Origin: Candidatus Peribacteria bacterium
GTDB lineage: Bacteria; Patescibacteria; JAEDAM01; Absconditabacterales; Absconditicoccaceae
Direction of reading: 5' to 3'
Assembly: GCA_031280545.1 (NCBI GenBank)
Contig: JAITGP010000043.1
Coordinates: 1 to 22,977 of the forward strand
Length of the DNA stretch: 22,977 nucleotides
Below the pieces are notes generated by a model. That model ran no database searches, was not told the origin of the DNA, and saw only the letters and a list, made by a program, of their open reading frames with translations. A program made the position numbers and the translations under genes. Positions within the stretch are counted from its first letter, which is position 1. Every line of letters begins with the position of its first letter. Below are positions 16,853-22,977 of this stretch, in pieces.

Positions 16853-18037
16853 ATGCTCTCGCTCTATGTCCATATCCCTTTCTGTACCCAAGTTTGTTCC
16901 TATTGTAGTTTCTCTATCCTTGCCAACCAGTCTACTGATATTATCCAATCCTACCTCAGCAAATTGCACGAAGAGATTGAGCAACACGGAAAAAAATATC
17001 CAAAAGCAGAGATTAAATCCCTCTATTTTGGTGGAGGGACTCCGAATTTAATCGGAGCAGAAGAGCTAATAAAGCTGATTAGCCATATCGAAGAAGTCTT
17101 TGACTGTGAAAATATCGGTGAACTGAGTTTTGAATTCAATCCCTATCCTGCTGATCAGATTTTTTCTTTGGTGGAAAAACTTAATGCGACCTATCGCAAA
17201 TGGCCAAGAGTGAGATATAGTTTCGGGATTCAAAGCCTAGATAATGGGGTACTAAGTAAAGCGAGGCGTCCGTATACCTTCCCAGGAATGGTGGAATTTC
17301 TCAGAGCCTTGCAACCGCTGAAACAAGACAATAATGTCTTCAATTTCGATTTCATCGCATTCGGGAAATTCAATCAAAGCAAGAAAGGGAATACTCAACT
17401 TTGGACACCTTCAGCTTTAGATTTTTTTTCAGACTTCGTGAATTCCAAATTTGCGGATAGTTTTTCACTGTACACCTTGGAACTTTTTGAACATCAGAGT
17501 TGGAAAGTGGCAGAAAAGGCTGAGCTAATTCAGCAGGGGTGCTTTGGGACAGAGGACGAAATTTATGAGGAGTTCGATATTCTGAAAGAAATTCTTTTGG
17601 ATGCAGGATATGCGAGGTATGAGATTTCCAATTTTTCACTGATTTCTAAGTCGAGTATTCATAATAGGGTATACTGGGAGATGGAGGAGTATTTGGGGTT
17701 AGGGTTACATGCCTCTTCCTTCATAGGTGGTGTGAGATTTACCAATACTCCCTATTTACCAAAATATCTTGCAGGAGAGACAGTGAATACTGATACGGTT
17801 CAAAAACTTTCAGAGAAAGACTACCTGATCGAGAAATTCTTTCTTTCCCTGCGTACAGATCGCGGAATCCAAGATATTTTAGAATTTAAAACCGTTCTCG
17901 CCCCAGATTGGGAAAAGAAAACAGCAGAGTATACTAAGCAAGAATTTTTGCGTGCTCGTGATACGGGTTTTGTACTCACTGATCGTGGGATGGATTGCTA
18001 TAATTGGATTGTCACGGAGCTGTTAAATGAGATTTAG
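16853..18037 (+). CDS. hemW: HemW-like radical SAM protein
   Basis: 394 residues, the usual size for the HemW/oxygen-independent coproporphyrinogen oxidase-like group. The N-terminus has YVHIPFCTQVCSYCSF, with the CxxxCxxC iron-sulfur motif at Cys11, Cys15 and Cys18. It is followed by SLYFGGGTPN, SFEFNPYP, RYSFGIQSLDNGVL, YARYEISNF, HNRVYW and LGLGLHASSF, all in family order. HemW proteins bind heme and are thought to insert it into targets; they lack coproporphyrinogen oxidase activity. The CxxxCxxC without a fourth nearby Cys favours HemW over HemN. No heme pathway gene is seen here. Starts 66 bp after the T4SS-type ATPase; a TATACT at 16818 could be a -10 element. Ends in UAG. Confidence 0.9.
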   Translation: MLSLYVHIPFCTQVCSYCSFSILANQSTDIIQSYLSKLHEEIEQHGKKYPKAEIKSLYFGGGTPNLIGAEELIKLISHIEEVFDCENIGELSFEFNPYPADQIFSLVEKLNATYRKWPRVRYSFGIQSLDNGVLSKARRPYTFPGMVEFLRALQPLKQDNNVFNFDFIAFGKFNQSKKGNTQLWTPSALDFFSDFVNSKFADSFSLYTLELFEHQSWKVAEKAELIQQGCFGTEDEIYEEFDILKEILLDAGYARYEISNFSLISKSSIHNRVYWEMEEYLGLGLHASSFIGGVRFTNTPYLPKYLAGETVNTDTVQKLSEKDYLIEKFFLSLRTDRGIQDILEFKTVLAPDWEKKTAEYTKQEFLRARDTGFVLTDRGMDCYNWIVTELLNEI

Positions 18038-18039
18038 TA

Positions 18040-18067
18040 TTGACTTCAGTATTCAAATTCTTATATC
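18040..18067 (+). promoter_or_regulatory. Promoter candidate for the 524-residue unknown gene
   Basis: TTGACT (18040-18045), 16 bp, TATATC (18062-18067), 35 bp before the ATG at 18102. It begins right after the hemW stop codon. Confidence 0.5.
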
Positions 18068-18101
18068 TAAAGGGAACATTTAGTATTCTCTCTCTTTTGA
18101 A

Positions 18102-19676
18102 ATGACTGCCCCTTTGTTATCCTTCGCTGACCAGCGTTTTTCTAAGAAACTCATTACAGACTTTTACTACAAAGATACAAACGTAAAAAACAGTAGTGAA
18201 AAGATTTTTGATACCTTTTTGCACTCAAAGGAGGAAGGGGGAGCAAAATATGGGAAGAAACACAACTTGACCTTATTAGATATTCCTTATTGTCCTAATC
18301 CAGTCGAGGATAAAGATTTATTTCTTCTTTTTCATGCCTTCAAGGGGATGAGAGATTTCTTCCAATTTAAAGATGAAAATAATCTTTATTATCCCACAGA
18401 TATCTCTGCTGAAGGGCTAGTAAAACTCAATGATATCCTGGATTTAGCAGGAAAACACTCTAGAAAACAAGGTATTGCAAAACATTTTTTTTCTGATACC
18501 TTAAAAGACTGGTGTGAAGTAGTGGAACATCCTACAGATCCCGCTAAATGGAAGGTGTATTTCCATATCAAAAATAAACAGGAGTACAATAATTTTCTAA
18601 AAAAGCTGACCACCCATACGTTGAATCCTGAAAACTATGCTTTCAATGAGAGATCTGGGAGATTTCTAAAAAATGTTTTGAACTACGCGGATATTAAAAA
18701 TAATACCATCTACGAAGAAAGAAGAATTCTTTTTCAATACGTGATGAAACAGGTCTTTGGAGACTGTCTTGGAGTAGAAGATATCCCCACAGAAAATAAA
18801 TCAGAAAGTGTTCATGGAGATTTTGAGATTAGGACGGATACAATTCAGCAATGTGTGATCAAGGGAGAGTTGCTAAATGTTTATTTAAATGCCAGCGTAA
18901 AAGGGCAAAATTCCGCAGTGAATAAATTAGATACCGATAGAAACTTTAGAACCTCAGAAGCCACCAATGATATGCTGAGAGGACAAATCCATGGAGATAA
19001 CTACGAGAAAACTATCAAAATTCTTCACCATTTTATTGAATATTTTTTCCAAAATTCCAAGAGATGTTTTATCCACAAAGAGGACGCACTACGAAAGGGA
19101 CTTAAAATCAAAGATAAAAAACTAATCAAGACCACGGAAGTTGGCTACCAAGAAGTGTTATACGATCTACCAGAAGGACCAGCCAAGGAGATGATTTTAT
19201 CAGCATTGTTTTTCGAGGATGAAAGGAAGGATAATACTTCCAAAGAGTATGTGGATGCAAAACTAATTATCCCTATCAAGATGAGAGGGAAATCCTTTAA
19301 TTTTGAATTGAAATTTGTCTTGCCCAATCGAAAAGAAACCAATGAAAAAGGAGAGTCTAGACACGAGGTATATAAAGCTGGAGCAGATATGTCAAATATC
19401 TCAAGACATAAAAAAAGTGTCTTTGAAAACAATGTGATCCAAAAAGCAGAGGAGGCTCTAGAAAAATCACCAGGTCTAGTAGATGATTTAGCCAAAGGAC
19501 ACAAAGACAGAGCCAGACAAAATCTGGTGAAACATATCCTTTCCAGTCTTGAAAAAGTGATCCTTCCGACAGGAGAATCTTACTATCTCACCAAAGGAAC
19601 GTATTCTCTCTACAAAAATAAAGGCTTCCTGCCAGAGCATACGGTGACAGCTGATGAAGTAGAAGAGGAAGAGTAG
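18102..19676 (+). CDS. Unrecognised 524-residue soluble protein
   Basis: I do not recognise this protein. It is soluble, highly charged and has no signal peptide or membrane span. The N-terminal third is helical in character. Two stretches faintly recall RelA/SpoT-type nucleotidyltransferases: VKGQNSAVNKLDTDR followed by ATNDMLRGQI, where such enzymes have KSxxSIxxKl...DllGiRi; and FNFELKFVLP ... HEVYKAGADM, where they have EvQirT ... H..YK. The order fits, but key residues are not securely placed, so this is only a lead. The C-terminus is acidic (ADEVEEEE). It has its own promoter candidate, ends in UAG, and its stop lies two bases from the convergent rlmH stop. No UGA-Gly. Composition matches its neighbours. 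Confidence 0.75.
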   Translation: MTAPLLSFADQRFSKKLITDFYYKDTNVKNSSEKIFDTFLHSKEEGGAKYGKKHNLTLLDIPYCPNPVEDKDLFLLFHAFKGMRDFFQFKDENNLYYPTDISAEGLVKLNDILDLAGKHSRKQGIAKHFFSDTLKDWCEVVEHPTDPAKWKVYFHIKNKQEYNNFLKKLTTHTLNPENYAFNERSGRFLKNVLNYADIKNNTIYEERRILFQYVMKQVFGDCLGVEDIPTENKSESVHGDFEIRTDTIQQCVIKGELLNVYLNASVKGQNSAVNKLDTDRNFRTSEATNDMLRGQIHGDNYEKTIKILHHFIEYFFQNSKRCFIHKEDALRKGLKIKDKKLIKTTEVGYQEVLYDLPEGPAKEMILSALFFEDERKDNTSKEYVDAKLIIPIKMRGKSFNFELKFVLPNRKETNEKGESRHEVYKAGADMSNISRHKKSVFENNVIQKAEEALEKSPGLVDDLAKGHKDRARQNLVKHILSSLEKVILPTGESYYLTKGTYSLYKNKGFLPEHTVTADEVEEEE

Positions 19677-19678
19677 TA

Positions 19679-20128
19679 CTAATAATGATACGTCTTCCCG
19701 CTTTCTAACGTTGAGGATCTATACAACTGCTCCACCAGCACCAATTTTGCCAACCCGTGAGGCATCGTAATCCCTCCAAAAGAGACTTCCTTCACATCAG
19801 GAAACGCTTTCATAAACATTTCCCTCTCTATGCCATAAGGTCCACCGATAATAAACACACAATCTTTGTGCTGAATGAGTTGATGAAGCTTCTCCGTAGT
19901 CAGTATTTTCCCTTCTTTGATGAGCAGAATTTTCTGATAATTCACATATTTTTTGCTAATTGTAGCGATGAGTTGTTCGGTCTCCTTTCTGATGACTAGC
20001 TCCCTATTCGTGTTTTTAAAGGGCTTTAAAATATCAAAAGAAAGCTGTTTGCCAAGGCGTTTGGTATATTCATCGATGGCAGAGGAAAAATGTTTGTCAG
20101 AGTCGGAGATATGGAGGAGAATATGCAT
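19679..20128 (-). CDS. rlmH: 23S rRNA (pseudouridine1915-N3)-methyltransferase
   Basis: SPOUT-class methyltransferase that methylates pseudouridine 1915 in helix 69 of 23S rRNA on assembled ribosomes. 149 residues, typical length. The knotted SAM-binding C-terminus is clear: VFIIGGPYGIEREM, then SFGGITMPHGLAKLVLVEQLYRS and the terminal GKTYHY, matching the family's FxIGGxxG, S...T.pH.laR..L.EQlYR and YH ends. The N-terminus (HILLHISDSDKHF ... EYTKRL) also fits. The stop (UAG) lies next to that of the convergent unknown gene. The upstream region contains two TATACT-like boxes on the minus strand (about 20140-20155) but no clear -35. Confidence 0.93.
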   Translation of the reverse strand: MHILLHISDSDKHFSSAIDEYTKRLGKQLSFDILKPFKNTNRELVIRKETEQLIATISKKYVNYQKILLIKEGKILTTEKLHQLIQHKDCVFIIGGPYGIEREMFMKAFPDVKEVSFGGITMPHGLAKLVLVEQLYRSSTLESGKTYHY

Positions 20129-20213
20129 AAGATTTCCACAAGAGTATAAAAACTAGTATAAGTATGGTGATCTACTGCCTTTTTTCCAGAGAAACTTTTT
20201 CCAAAAAAAAGAC

Positions 20214-20238
20214 TTGACTTTTGATATATATGTATACT
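20214..20238 (+). promoter_or_regulatory. Possible promoter for the three-TM protein
   Basis: TTGACT (20214-20219) and TATACT (20233-20238) are good hexamers but only 13 bp apart, shorter than the usual 16-18. The TATACT may work with another upstream contact. Confidence 0.3.
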
Positions 20239-20282
20239 TCAAGAAGAAATAAAACTATCAACAAATTAAAAATAAATTAATT

Positions 20283-20711
20283 ATGGTAAATTTAAATGTG
20301 TGTATTATTTGTGCCCTGCTTGAGGCAATTATTTGCTTCCTAAGATTGAAAATAGCTTATTGGACAAACGAAGCAGCAAAACAGCAAAAGAAAGAAAAAG
20401 AAGGATCTGCAAAATGGAGAAAATTAGAGAAAATGAAAGATATCTGTTTAGTGCTCCTTTTTCTCTGTTCTATTGCCTTCGCTATTCTGTTTGGGTGTGG
20501 AGTTCTTGGACCACTGTACCTGTATCTCAATGAATCTTTCGATAAAGTACAAGCTGAAATCTTTGGAATTTTTTCTATGATAGTGGTATGGGCACTTTTC
20601 TGGTGTTGGTGGACTATCTACGAAAGGAAAAAATTGCTTGAAGCTCCCAACTTCCAAAAGTCTGAGAAAGAGACAGGAAAAGATGATGGGACAACAAATC
20701 ATACTTTATAA
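20283..20711 (+). CDS. Small three-TM membrane protein of unknown function
   Basis: 142 residues. Hydrophobic spans are at about 2-22 (NVCIICALLEAIICFLRL), 54-82 (ICLVLLFLCSIAFAILFGCGVLG) and 92-112 (IFGIFSMIVVWALFWCWW). A Lys/Glu-rich loop lies between the first two, and a polar charged tail follows the last. I recognise no family motif. It has its own promoter candidate and a strong terminator 16 bp after the stop, so it is probably transcribed alone. Ends in UAA; no UGA-Gly. Confidence 0.7.
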   Translation: MVNLNVCIICALLEAIICFLRLKIAYWTNEAAKQQKKEKEGSAKWRKLEKMKDICLVLLFLCSIAFAILFGCGVLGPLYLYLNESFDKVQAEIFGIFSMIVVWALFWCWWTIYERKKLLEAPNFQKSEKETGKDDGTTNHTL

Positions 20712-20727
20712 TGATGTAAAGATTAGT

Positions 20728-20764
20728 GGAGGTTGGCTTAAACGAAGTCGACCTCCTTTTTTTT
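20728..20764 (+). terminator. Strong intrinsic terminator
   Basis: 12-bp stem GGAGGTTGGCTT - AAACG - AAGTCGACCTCC (two G-T pairs) followed directly by T8. It ends the three-TM gene transcript. Confidence 0.92.
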
Positions 20765-20821
20765 CTTTCAGATATTTTTCTTTCTCTTGAAATCTCTTTT
20801 CACATTCCTACTCTCACCAGT

Positions 20822-21712
20822 ATGAATCCCAAAAATCTCAAATCCAAGATAAAAACCGTGCAAAACCTGCAAAAAATCATCTGAGCTTTGGAAATCGCCT
20901 CTACTGCGAAACTCCAAAAATACAAACATCAGACAGATTTTTTCAAAGAATTTTTCTACCAATTTCTTCACGTACTCAACTACGTCCAAAAACAGATCAG
21001 TATCCGAGATAGCGATATGCTGGAGACCTCTCATGATGAAAAAAGATTATTGATGGTAATTACTGCTGACAAGGGACTAGCTGGAGGGATTACGACTAAC
21101 CTCCTAAAGAGAGTCGAAGAGTCTTACGGACACAGAAAAGAAAAAGCTGATATCATTGCGATCGGTAAAAAAGGCGAGGACTATTTCTTCAAAAATGGAC
21201 GAAATGTCGTGGCTTCTCTTCACCCCAAAGATAAAATTACTTCTGGAGAGTTCGTAGAACTCTATCAATATCTCCGATCAGCGATATATGAAAAGAAATA
21301 CTCCAAAGTAAAAATCTACTTTAACTTCTACAAAAATTCTCTCATCCAGCGTCCTTCTAGGATTACTCTTTTCCCTCTGACTCCAGAAACCTTAGAAGAA
21401 TTTATCAAAGAAATCGAGCTCAAAAGTCCCGTGAATAGAAAAGAGTTCAAAGAAATGCTGATTGAACCCGATGTCGATACCTACAGAGATCATATTATCC
21501 AGTATCTTCTCGAAAATATCCTCTATTACACAATCCTGAATGCAAAGATTTCCGAACACGCTTCCAGAATGGTCGCCATGAAACATTCTAAAGATAATTG
21601 TTCTGATTTAGCTGATCATCTTAGTAGAGCCTACAATAAATCTCGCCAGATGAAAATTACTCAAGAAATTACCGAGATAGTCAGCACCAAAAGTGCAATT
21701 GAAAAAAATTAA
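20822..21712 (+). CDS. atpG: F-type ATP synthase gamma subunit
   Basis: Central rotor shaft of F1Fo ATP synthase, 296 residues. The true start is ATG 20822: MNPKNLKSKIKTVQNLQKII, then UGA (20882-20884) read as Gly, then ALEIASTAKLQKYK. This matches the family N-terminal helix (IKSVKNTQKITKAMEMVSAAKL). A standard-code call would begin at 20888 and lose 22 essential residues. The middle has MVITADKGLAGGITTNLL (family SDRGLCGGxNxNxxK). The C-terminal helix has ISEHASRMVAMKHSKDNCSDL and YNKSRQMKITQEITEIV. No other atp gene lies within 20 kb of either side in view, so the usual atp operon is split here or gamma stands alone. No good Shine-Dalgarno; a weak TTGAAA - TACTCT pair lies upstream. Confidence 0.95.
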
Positions 21713-21714
21713 AA

Positions 21715-21744
21715 AAGGGAACGATATATACATACCATTCCCTT
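21715..21744 (-). terminator. Terminator between convergent genes
   Basis: AAGGGAA (21715-21721) / TTCCCTT (21738-21744). On the minus strand the stem is followed by a T-rich tail, so it mainly serves the coiled-coil gene; it may also end the atpG transcript. Confidence 0.65.
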
Positions 21745-21778
21745 GCTGATTTTCAATCATTGCTTCTGGTTTCCTTGA

Positions 21779-22273
21779 TTAGGCATCAGGAAACATCTTC
21801 TCAAGTAAAGAGTTGATTTTCTCCAGTACGACATCACTCTCCTCTAATAAAGGGAAAATTTTCTCAAAAGCAAGTTGTCGCCTTTCCTGAGCTGTAAGAT
21901 GTTTTTCAATCTCTTTTTCAAGCTTTTCTAAGCGATCCAATTCTGTGTTAATTCGCAATTCTGCAACTCGCGTTTTTACATCTTTTCCCCATATTTCCTC
22001 AGTAAATCCCATGTAAGTCGCCGGTAAATCCGATGATTCGACTTCAAGTACTTCTAAGAGTATGGGATTGTTCCTCAGTGAAAGCTCATGAAGTACCTCA
22101 TCCATAACTTTCGCAACATCAAGAATCGTTTTTGTCCCTCTGATGAGAGAGTGAGCCTCTGAATTTTGTTTTGTGGCGTATTCCAAGATTTCAGAATCCG
22201 CTTCTAACTTAGCTCTCTTTGTTTTTACCCCCTTGTAGAGTAGTAAAAAATCTTCCCCATTTTCTTGTGCCAT
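21779..22273 (-). CDS. Coiled-coil protein of unknown function
   Basis: 164 residues, mostly charged and helical, with a likely coiled coil in the C-terminal half (RINTELDRLEKLEKEIEKHL ... RQLAFEKIFPLLEE). No signal peptide or membrane span. No family recognised. Its promoter (TTGACT, 17 bp, TAGTAT) overlaps a perfect 9-bp inverted repeat, suggesting control by a dimeric repressor. It is divergent from the RRM gene and ends in UAA before a terminator. Confidence 0.7.
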   Translation of the reverse strand: MAQENGEDFLLLYKGVKTKRAKLEADSEILEYATKQNSEAHSLIRGTKTILDVAKVMDEVLHELSLRNNPILLEVLEVESSDLPATYMGFTEEIWGKDVKTRVAELRINTELDRLEKLEKEIEKHLTAQERRQLAFEKIFPLLEESDVVLEKINSLLEKMFPDA

Positions 22274-22303
22274 CTTAATTTGTTTTAAATTGTTTATGTA
22301 TCT

Positions 22304-22323
22304 ATTAGTATCCAGATACTAAT
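22304..22323. promoter_or_regulatory. Palindromic operator candidate
   Basis: Perfect inverted repeat ATTAGTATC - CA - GATACTAAT. It covers the predicted -10 (complement of 22316-22321) of the minus-strand coiled-coil gene. A third copy of the half-site GATACTAAT lies at 22375-22383, exactly 60 bp further on. Confidence 0.6.
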
Positions 22324-22344
22324 GAAAAGTATATACAAAGTCAA
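22316..22344 (-). promoter_or_regulatory. Promoter candidate for the coiled-coil gene
   Basis: On the minus strand TTGACT (complement of 22339-22344), 17 bp, TAGTAT (complement of 22316-22321). The leader would be about 36 nt. Confidence 0.5.
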
Positions 22345-22374
22345 GGATAAAAATAAAAAAACACATTTTTTTGT

Positions 22375-22383
22375 GATACTAAT
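22375..22383 (+). repeat. Third GATACTAAT half-site
   Basis: GATACTAATGCAAA here against GATACTAATGAAAA at 22315, a 60-bp offset. It lies 121 bp before the RRM gene start. Confidence 0.45.
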
Positions 22384-22459
22384 GCAAACTACCTAAAAAA
22401 GTCTGAAAAAGATTTGTATTTTCTGAAGGAAATCATATAACCACATTGTCGTTCAAACT

Positions 22460-22488
22460 TTGACGGCAGACTTTTATTCTTATTATTT
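22460..22488 (+). promoter_or_regulatory. Promoter candidate for the RRM gene
   Basis: TTGACG (22460-22465), 17 bp, TTATTT (22483-22488). It would start the RNA near 22495, next to the ATG at 22496, giving a leaderless or nearly leaderless message. Confidence 0.4.
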
Positions 22489-22495
22489 GTGTGTA

Positions 22496-22867
22496 ATGAG
22501 TGAAGAAAACCAGATGATTGTAAGCCAGACGAAACTTTTCGTTGGTGGTCTCAATCGACAAATGAGAGGTCAAGACCTCAGAGAAGAATTCTCTAAGTAT
22601 GGAGAAGTAGCATTTGCTAGAGTTAATCTCGACAGAGAGACTAAGAAAAGCAAAGGATTTGGATTCGTAGAATTTGTAAATGCAGACGATGCAAGCAAAG
22701 CGAAAGCTGAAATGGATGGACAAGAAGTTTGGGGAAGAGCTATCAAAGTAGACTTCGCAAAAGAAGACCCTACAAAGATGTTCCACAAAACTGAAGAAAA
22801 TACAGAATCAGCTCCTGCTCAAGAAGCTGGAGAAGACGAAACAGTAGTAGATGAAACTGCTTTCTAA
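22496..22867 (+). CDS. RRM-type RNA-binding protein
   Basis: 123 residues: one RNA recognition motif plus an acidic tail. RNP2 is KLFVGGL (residues 13-19) and RNP1 is KGFGFVEF (53-60), both with the aromatic residues that stack on RNA bases. The rest of the fold (LREEFSKYGEVAFARVNLDRET ... AKAEMDGQEVWGRAIKVDFA) is complete. Such single-RRM proteins in bacteria are often cold- or stress-induced RNA chaperones; that role is inferred. The tail (after about residue 92) is Glu/Ala/Thr-rich. ATG 22496 is preferred; an in-frame ATG at 22460 would overlap the promoter. A UUCG-loop terminator follows. No UGA-Gly. Confidence 0.93.
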   Translation: MSEENQMIVSQTKLFVGGLNRQMRGQDLREEFSKYGEVAFARVNLDRETKKSKGFGFVEFVNADDASKAKAEMDGQEVWGRAIKVDFAKEDPTKMFHKTEENTESAPAQEAGEDETVVDETAF

Positions 22868-22887
22868 TGGCTAGAAAACAAAACAAG

Positions 22888-22916
22888 AAAAAATCTGACT
22901 TCGGTCAGATTTTTTT
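22888..22916 (+). terminator. Terminator with UUCG tetraloop
   Basis: AAAAAATCTGAC - TTCG - GTCAGATTTTTT, a 12-bp stem with the very stable UUCG loop and a T7 tract, 20 nt after the RRM stop. The A/T symmetry allows use on both strands. Confidence 0.93.
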
Positions 22917-22933
22917 CCTATCTAATCTCTACA

Positions 22934-22963
22934 TTGGCAGAAGGACTAGTATGATGATATATT
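22934..22963 (+). promoter_or_regulatory. Possible promoter of a gene beyond the window
   Basis: TTGGCA (22934-22939), 18 bp, TATATT (22958-22963). No coding start is visible before the window ends. Confidence 0.25.
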
Positions 22964-22977
22964 TTTTGATTGTTGAA

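Noticed and set aside
20888..20890. Start of atpG at the first ATG-like site after UGA
   Set aside because: It would delete the conserved N-terminal helix; the ATG at 20822 read through UGA restores it.
1..22977. Many broken genes or pseudogenes with in-frame UGA stops
   Set aside because: All broken pieces stay in the same frame, the family homology is continuous and only UGA interrupts. Codon reassignment explains all but the A9 site.
1..22977. CRISPR arrays, insertion sequences, integrase or attachment sites
   Set aside because: No regularly spaced repeats, no transposase or integrase motifs and no terminal repeats with target duplications were seen.

Overview
The window comes from an AT-rich bacterium that reads UGA as glycine (translation table 25). 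I infer a Patescibacteria/CPR lineage of the Absconditabacteria (SR1) / Gracilibacteria (BD1-5, GN02) type. Six genes stay in frame with their protein family only if in-frame UGA is sense. These include two unmistakable housekeeping genes, alanyl-tRNA synthetase (2 UGA) and ATP synthase gamma (1 UGA). I counted 36 in-frame UGA codons, and every complete gene ends in UAA or UAG. A standard-code reading would break alaS, a lipoprotein, a pilin-like protein, a giant surface protein, a conjugation-type ATPase and atpG into fragments. The sequence alone does not separate SR1 from Gracilibacteria.

Layout. Positions 1-3368, minus strand: alaS (cut by the window edge), a DKNYY-repeat lipoprotein with an apparent frameshift in an A9 run, and a C39/papain-like cysteine peptidase candidate. 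Positions 3468-11501, plus strand: a full-length bifunctional Rel (ppGpp) enzyme, a two-TM double-zinc-ribbon protein, a PilX-like pilin-type protein (8 UGA), thioredoxin, and a 1148-residue surface protein. The surface protein has Ig-like repeats, a PKD-like domain, leucine-rich repeats and a C-terminal SLH region (19 UGA). Positions 11517-11640 hold a 14-bp inverted repeat enclosing smaller hairpins, then a GC-rich hairpin. Positions 11732-14171: a transketolase-C/E1-beta-like gene meets gpmI tail to tail with a 17-bp overlap. Positions 14312-19676, plus strand: a T4SS-type ATPase, a HemW-like radical SAM protein and a 524-residue unknown. Positions 19679-22867: rlmH (minus), a three-TM protein (plus), atpG (plus), a coiled-coil protein (minus) and an RRM RNA-binding protein (plus).

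Biology. The core genes (alaS, rel, trx, gpmI, rlmH, atpG) surround an envelope set: lipoprotein, pilin-like protein, LRR/SLH surface protein and secretion-type ATPase. This is what a small, host-attached or scavenging cell might use for contact and DNA or protein traffic; that role is inference. UGA-Gly is concentrated in the envelope genes and absent from most cytosolic ones. Several promoters share a TTGNNN - 16/17 bp - TATACT-like pattern, and nearly all starts lack a Shine-Dalgarno sequence. I see no CRISPR array, tRNA, rRNA or insertion sequence, and no gap above about 230 bases without a described element.
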